Positions 6,771-8,818 of a DNA stretch of 8,818 bases are shown here, piece by piece. Positions within the stretch are counted from its first letter, which is position 1. The number at the start of each line of letters is the position of its first letter. The stretch covers positions 1-8,818 of the forward strand of contig PSRH01000038.1 in assembly GCA_003175915.1 (NCBI GenBank). The letters are read 5' to 3'. The position numbers and the translations under genes were made by a program. The notes beneath the pieces were generated by a model. That model searched no databases and was not told where the DNA came from. It saw only the letters and a list, made by a program, of their open reading frames with translations. The stretch comes from Candidatus Melainabacteria bacterium (GTDB taxonomy: Bacteria; Cyanobacteriota; Vampirovibrionia; Obscuribacterales; Obscuribacteraceae).

Positions 6771-7049
6771 ATGAAAAAGGGATTGCTCTTTGCTCTATTA
6801 GCTTGGTGCCTAGCTGGTTCATCGGCTAATGCTAAGGAAGTAGTTTGGTTTGACACATACGACGTTAATCATGATGGATTGTGGAGCTTCGATGAGTTTG
6901 CTGCAGCCAATCAACATTACCTTCTCACCCATCCGAAGGAAGTGAAGATCACAACGAAGGAACTGCATCGTCAATTTGACGACTGGGATGCGGATCATGC
7001 TGGTGTTGTGAAGATGGAACAGGTCAGGACATACCACACCTGGGAATGA
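6771..7049 (+). CDS. Small secreted EF-hand protein
   Basis: 92 residues. ATG 6771 follows GGAGGAG (6759-6765) by 5 bases, a strong start. Residues 1-21 are a Sec signal peptide (MKKGLLFALLAWCLAGSSANA|K). The mature protein has one canonical EF-hand loop at 31-42 (DVNHDGLWSFDE): Asp1, Asn3, Asp5, Gly6, Ser9 and Glu12, with a Trp at the hydrophobic position 8. A second, degenerate loop at 73-84 (DADHAGVVKMEQ) keeps Asp1, Asp3 and Gly6, but has Ala at position 5 and Gln instead of Glu at 12, so it probably binds Ca2+ poorly. The flanking EFAAANQHYLL and ELHRQFDDW segments would be the EF helices. It likely binds calcium in the periplasm or outside the cell. The ChaB gene starts 24 bases downstream and is probably co-transcribed. 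Confidence 0.85.
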   Translation: MKKGLLFALLAWCLAGSSANAKEVVWFDTYDVNHDGLWSFDEFAAANQHYLLTHPKEVKITTKELHRQFDDWDADHAGVVKMEQVRTYHTWE

Positions 7050-7073
7050 TTCTGATCATGCGAGGAGTTAGAC

Positions 7074-7286
7074 ATGCCATACGCTTCGATTGAGGATTTG
7101 CCGGATCCGGTCAAACATAGCTTGCCAAGGCACGCTCAGGAAATATTCAAAGAGGCCTTCAACAACGCCTTTCATGAATACCGTGACGGAGACGAAAGCC
7201 GCGCCTTCAGGGTAGCCTGGGGCGCAGTCAAGAAGCAGTATCGCAAAGTCGGTGATAAATGGGTGTCCATGCGTAAAACGCACTGA
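7074..7286 (+). CDS. ChaB family protein
   Basis: 70 residues matching the ChaB family (Pfam PF06150 type). It opens MPYASIEDLPDPVKHSLPRH, where the family shows 'MPY...DLP..VK..LP.HAQ'. Then come AQEIFKEAFNNAFHEY (21-36), VAWGAVKKQYRKVGDKWV (47-64) and a short basic tail. E. coli ChaB, of similar length, is encoded next to the ChaA cation/proton antiporter and was named a cation transport regulator; its biochemical role remains poorly defined. ATG 7074 has GAGGAG (7062-7067) 6 bases upstream. It is cytoplasmic, without signal or membrane segments. The pairing with a calcium-binding EF-hand protein is consistent with, but does not prove, a cation-related function. It lacks the Glu/Arg-rich insert seen in some longer homologues. 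Confidence 0.88.
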   Translation: MPYASIEDLPDPVKHSLPRHAQEIFKEAFNNAFHEYRDGDESRAFRVAWGAVKKQYRKVGDKWVSMRKTH

Positions 7287-7304
7287 AGGCACTCAGCGAG
7301 GTTG

Positions 7305-7341
7305 GCGCATCTTTGGACACATTGATCCAAAGATGCGCTTT
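7305..7341 (+). terminator. Perfect 13-bp hairpin after the EF-hand/ChaB unit
   Basis: GCGCATCTTTGGA (7305-7317) pairs without mismatch with TCCAAAGATGCGC (7326-7338) around an 8-base loop. It starts 18 bases after the ChaB stop. Only TTTCG follows the stem, so it is a poor intrinsic terminator by U-tract but well placed to end the upstream transcript and shield the Nudix promoter. It could also stabilise a 3' end or need a factor. Confidence 0.5.
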
Positions 7342-7384
7342 CGCGTGGAAGCCAGACTGCCATGCTGGACGATCTCGGCTAGCG

Positions 7385-7390
7385 TATAAT
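7385..7390 (+). promoter_or_regulatory. Consensus -10 box of the Nudix gene, probable leaderless promoter
   Basis: A perfect TATAAT ends 10 bases before ATG 7401. There is no Shine-Dalgarno-like sequence in the gap (ACGCAACTCT) and no good -35 match 16-18 bases upstream. Transcription would be expected to start about 6-8 bases after the box, at or within a few bases of the ATG. Confidence 0.6.
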
Positions 7391-7400
7391 ACGCAACTCT

Positions 7401-7946
7401 ATGCACCAGACAAACCCGTGGAAAACTAAGAACAAACACACCGTCTATGACAATCCGTGGATATCCGTCCGCGAAGATCAAGTCATACAACCCAATGGTA
7501 GTCCGGGAATTTATGGTGTCGTTCATTTCAAGAATAAAGCGATCGGCATACTGCCGATCGATCACGATGGCTACATCTACCTTGTTGGCCAGTTTCGTTA
7601 CCCCTTAGACGAGTATTCATGGGAGATTCCCGAAGGCGGCTGTCCGGATGGCGAAGATCCAATAGTAGCGGCTAAGAGAGAATTGTTGGAAGAAACCGGT
7701 CTAAGCGCCGGTCAATGGAAAGAGCTGGGTCGAGCTCATCTTTCTAATTCGGTCAGTGATGAAGAGGCGATCTTTTTTTTGGCCACGGATCTTGTTCAGG
7801 GTGAGGCCGAGCCTGAAGAAACCGAGGAATTAGCTCATAAACGCTTGCCCTTTGCCGAGGCGCTCGATATGGTAATGCGCGGCGAAATTACTGACTCGGT
7901 AACCGTCATCGCCATCCTGTATTATGCTCATCTGACCAGGAGTTGA
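7401..7946 (+). CDS. Nudix hydrolase, ADP-ribose pyrophosphatase-like
   Basis: 181 residues with a complete Nudix box GX5EX7REUXEEXGU at 79-101: Gly79, Glu85 as the X5E position, then REL (93-95), EE (97-98), Gly100 and Leu101. The Glu residues of RELxEE bind the catalytic Mg2+ or Mn2+. The region before the box, with VYDNPWISVREDQVIQPNG and LVGQFRYPLDEYSWEIPEGG, matches ADP-ribose pyrophosphatase and related sugar-nucleotide Nudix enzymes (Arg in 'QFRYP', Glu in 'WEIPEGG'). So nucleoside diphosphate sugars such as ADP-ribose are the likely substrates; the exact one is not readable. It is cytoplasmic. ATG 7401 has no ribosome binding site, but TATAAT ends 10 bases upstream, implying a leaderless mRNA. 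In-frame oddities are a perfect 9-bp inverted repeat at 7540-7560 and a run of eight T at 7773-7780. It is convergent with the next gene (51-base gap). Confidence 0.93.
   Translation: MHQTNPWKTKNKHTVYDNPWISVREDQVIQPNGSPGIYGVVHFKNKAIGILPIDHDGYIYLVGQFRYPLDEYSWEIPEGGCPDGEDPIVAAKRELLEETGLSAGQWKELGRAHLSNSVSDEEAIFFLATDLVQGEAEPEETEELAHKRLPFAEALDMVMRGEITDSVTVIAILYYAHLTRS
7540..7560 (+). repeat. Perfect inverted repeat inside the Nudix gene
   Basis: CGATCGGCA (7540-7548) and TGCCGATCG (7552-7560) form a 9-bp stem with a 3-base loop TAC, about 140 bases into the coding region. It encodes the family-conserved IGILPID stretch, so it may simply reflect codon choice. The arms also hold overlapping GATC and CGATCG sites. 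Confidence 0.85.
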
Positions 7947-7948
7947 TC

Positions 7949-7973
7949 TGGTAGAGGCAAGCGGACTCTGCCA
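7949..7973. other. Hairpin between convergent Nudix and LRV genes
   Basis: TGGTAGAG (7949-7956) and CTCTGCCA (7966-7973) pair over 8 positions with one T-G wobble and a 9-base loop, directly after the Nudix stop. Neither strand shows a T-run, so terminator function is doubtful. A second hairpin, CGACTTT-GAAT-AAAGTCG (8004-8021), lies inside the 3' end of the opposite gene and is followed on the plus strand by a TTTT six bases later. Either could serve as the end of the Nudix transcript. Confidence 0.3.
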
Positions 7974-7997
7974 TGTATCCCTACTTGCGGCCGGATT

Positions 7998-8657
7998 CTA
8001 AGCCGACTTTGAATAAAGTCGATGGTCTTTTAGCTGTTGGATCGCATCGGACAATGAGACTTGGCCTCGCCTGATTTGTGATTGCAATTTCAAAGCAAGG
8101 AGTAGAACCGTGGGTGCAACCAGTCCGGTTCTCAACAAAACCTGTCCTAAAGGGACGTGCTGGCTGGTTGCTTGCCTGACGCAGCCCAAGGTAATATCCT
8201 CGCCCAGCCACAAAGAGGCAACAAGAAGCTCTCCCAGCCTGGCAGTCTCTCCTGTTTCGACCTCAAACTTTTCTTCAGTGAGCATCGATTCGAAATAGAG
8301 AATGTCGAGCGTCTTACTCGCTACGTTGGCAATATAAGGATTTTCGTCTTCTGTCAGTCGGCCAATTAGATCCTGAGGTGTCTTCAGATTTTCCGCCAGA
8401 CTGAATCTCACGTCAGGGTGCTCATCGCGAAACAGCTGCTCGGCGATCTTTCTTGAAAGCATCGCGTTTTCTGCCACAGCAGAACGGACGAGGGGATCGG
8501 CGTCTAGGGCTAGTTTTTCGAGGATCTCTAAAGGAGTGTTTGGGTTCGCCGCCAAGCGTTCCCGAATAACCGTTAAACCAAGGATTGAAAGGTCTCTAAC
8601 CACTTCGATTGGGGTATCTGCGCTACCCGCAATCATGTAGTCATTGAGCTTTACCAT
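7998..8657 (-). CDS. LRV/HEAT-like repeat protein with C-terminal MshEN-like helical domain
   Basis: 219 residues. Residues about 32-117 carry three to four leucine-rich-variant/HEAT-like repeats of about 25 residues. Examples are RLAANPNTPLEILEKLALDAD, VRSAVAENAMLSRKIAEQLF and VRFSLAENLKTPQDLIGRLTED, with the recurring 'VR..(L/V)A.N..(T)P...(L/I)...L..D' pattern. After a linker, residues about 139-210 form two helical half-repeats (RLGELLVASLWLGEDI... and PLGQVLLRTGLVAPTVLLLALKLQ). They resemble the 'LG.LL...G.i....L..AL..Q' units of MshEN/GspE-N domains, some of which bind cyclic di-GMP. That second assignment is inference. The first start codon in the frame is TTG 8660, but the next codon, ATG 8657, is preceded by GGTGG with 6 bases of spacing, so I start there. 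No signal peptide or membrane segment: likely a cytoplasmic scaffold or sensor protein. Confidence 0.75.
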   Translation of the reverse strand: MVKLNDYMIAGSADTPIEVVRDLSILGLTVIRERLAANPNTPLEILEKLALDADPLVRSAVAENAMLSRKIAEQLFRDEHPDVRFSLAENLKTPQDLIGRLTEDENPYIANVASKTLDILYFESMLTEEKFEVETGETARLGELLVASLWLGEDITLGCVRQATSQHVPLGQVLLRTGLVAPTVLLLALKLQSQIRRGQVSLSDAIQQLKDHRLYSKSA

Positions 8658-8728
8658 CAAGTTCCACCCCCCGGGCAGCGCAAAAGCATACCCCCCCAGT
8701 TACTACCCTATCATGCAGAGATTGGGGC

Positions 8729-8754
8729 GACTATCCCTCGTGGACTATCCCTCG
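8729..8754. repeat. 12-bp direct repeat upstream of the LRV gene
   Basis: GACTATCCCTCG occurs at 8729-8740 and again at 8743-8754, a period of 14 bases, 72-97 bases upstream of ATG 8657 on the opposite strand. The copies are identical. The location fits a regulator binding site for the LRV gene, but a small local duplication would look the same. The surrounding 8658-8818 region contains no supportable gene; a run of seven C lies at 8691-8697. Confidence 0.8.
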
Positions 8755-8818
8755 CCGCTCCCAGTCATATTATTGGAGATCTCTAACCTTGGCTAAGAGT
8801 GGGTGGAATAAGAGCGGC

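Noticed and set aside
8713..8796. 27-codon plus-strand ORF starting at ATG 8713
   Set aside because: It has no ribosome binding site and no recognisable sequence, and it runs through the direct repeat and upstream region of the LRV gene.
8661..8818. Possible partial gene entering from the right edge
   Set aside because: Minus-strand frames close within about 15 codons of the edge and no plus-strand frame has a credible start. Nothing supports a call.

Overview
The window is an ordinary-looking bacterial chromosome segment of roughly 50% GC. It is densely coded on both strands, with no mobile element, CRISPR array, rRNA or tRNA that I could recognise. The best taxonomic hint is the secreted protein at 1169-2575. 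It repeats an R[LV]xx[LM]ExxxFG motif and ends in a Gly/Tyr/Pro-rich tail, a style I associate with Obscuribacterales (Melainabacteria/Vampirovibrionia, the non-photosynthetic sisters of cyanobacteria). That placement is inference from memory of the protein style and needs a search. Several exported proteins carry Sec signal peptides, and Shine-Dalgarno sites are clear for most genes, so a diderm or cyanobacteria-like bacterium fits.

Layout, left to right. Positions 1-135 hold the C-terminus of a cyclase/kynurenine-formamidase-like protein (+). It converges on a membrane-anchored alpha/beta hydrolase (147-1049, -). The hydrolase is divergent from the repeat-containing secreted protein (1169-2575, +), which is followed by a small secreted basic protein (2766-3008, +). 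Next comes a lipid and stress block. An acyl-CoA/acyl-lipid desaturase (3267-4127, +) runs tail to tail into a cyclopropane-fatty-acyl-phospholipid synthase (4124-5401, -), and the two stop codons share one CTAG palindrome. Upstream of cfa on the same strand is an SrpA-type catalase-family peroxidase (5577-6539, -). Divergent from the catalase is a two-gene unit: a secreted EF-hand protein (6771-7049, +) and a ChaB-family protein (7074-7286, +). It ends at a perfect 13-bp hairpin. A Nudix hydrolase (7401-7946, +) follows, with a consensus TATAAT box so close to its ATG that the mRNA is probably leaderless. The last gene (7998-8657, -) combines LRV/HEAT-like repeats with a tandem helical domain resembling the N-terminal domain of type II secretion/type IV pilus ATPases (MshEN-like). 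Its upstream region carries two copies of a 12-bp direct repeat.

How the genes fit together: the desaturase makes the cis double bond that CFA synthase can convert to a cyclopropane ring, and the catalase-like peroxidase sits just upstream of cfa. That suggests a membrane-protection and oxidative-stress theme. The EF-hand/ChaB pair hints at divalent-cation biology. I see no convincing novel defence or mobile system. The most unusual items are the repeat-rich secreted protein, the LRV plus MshEN-like fusion, the leaderless-type promoters, and a catalase leader hairpin that overlaps its ribosome binding site.
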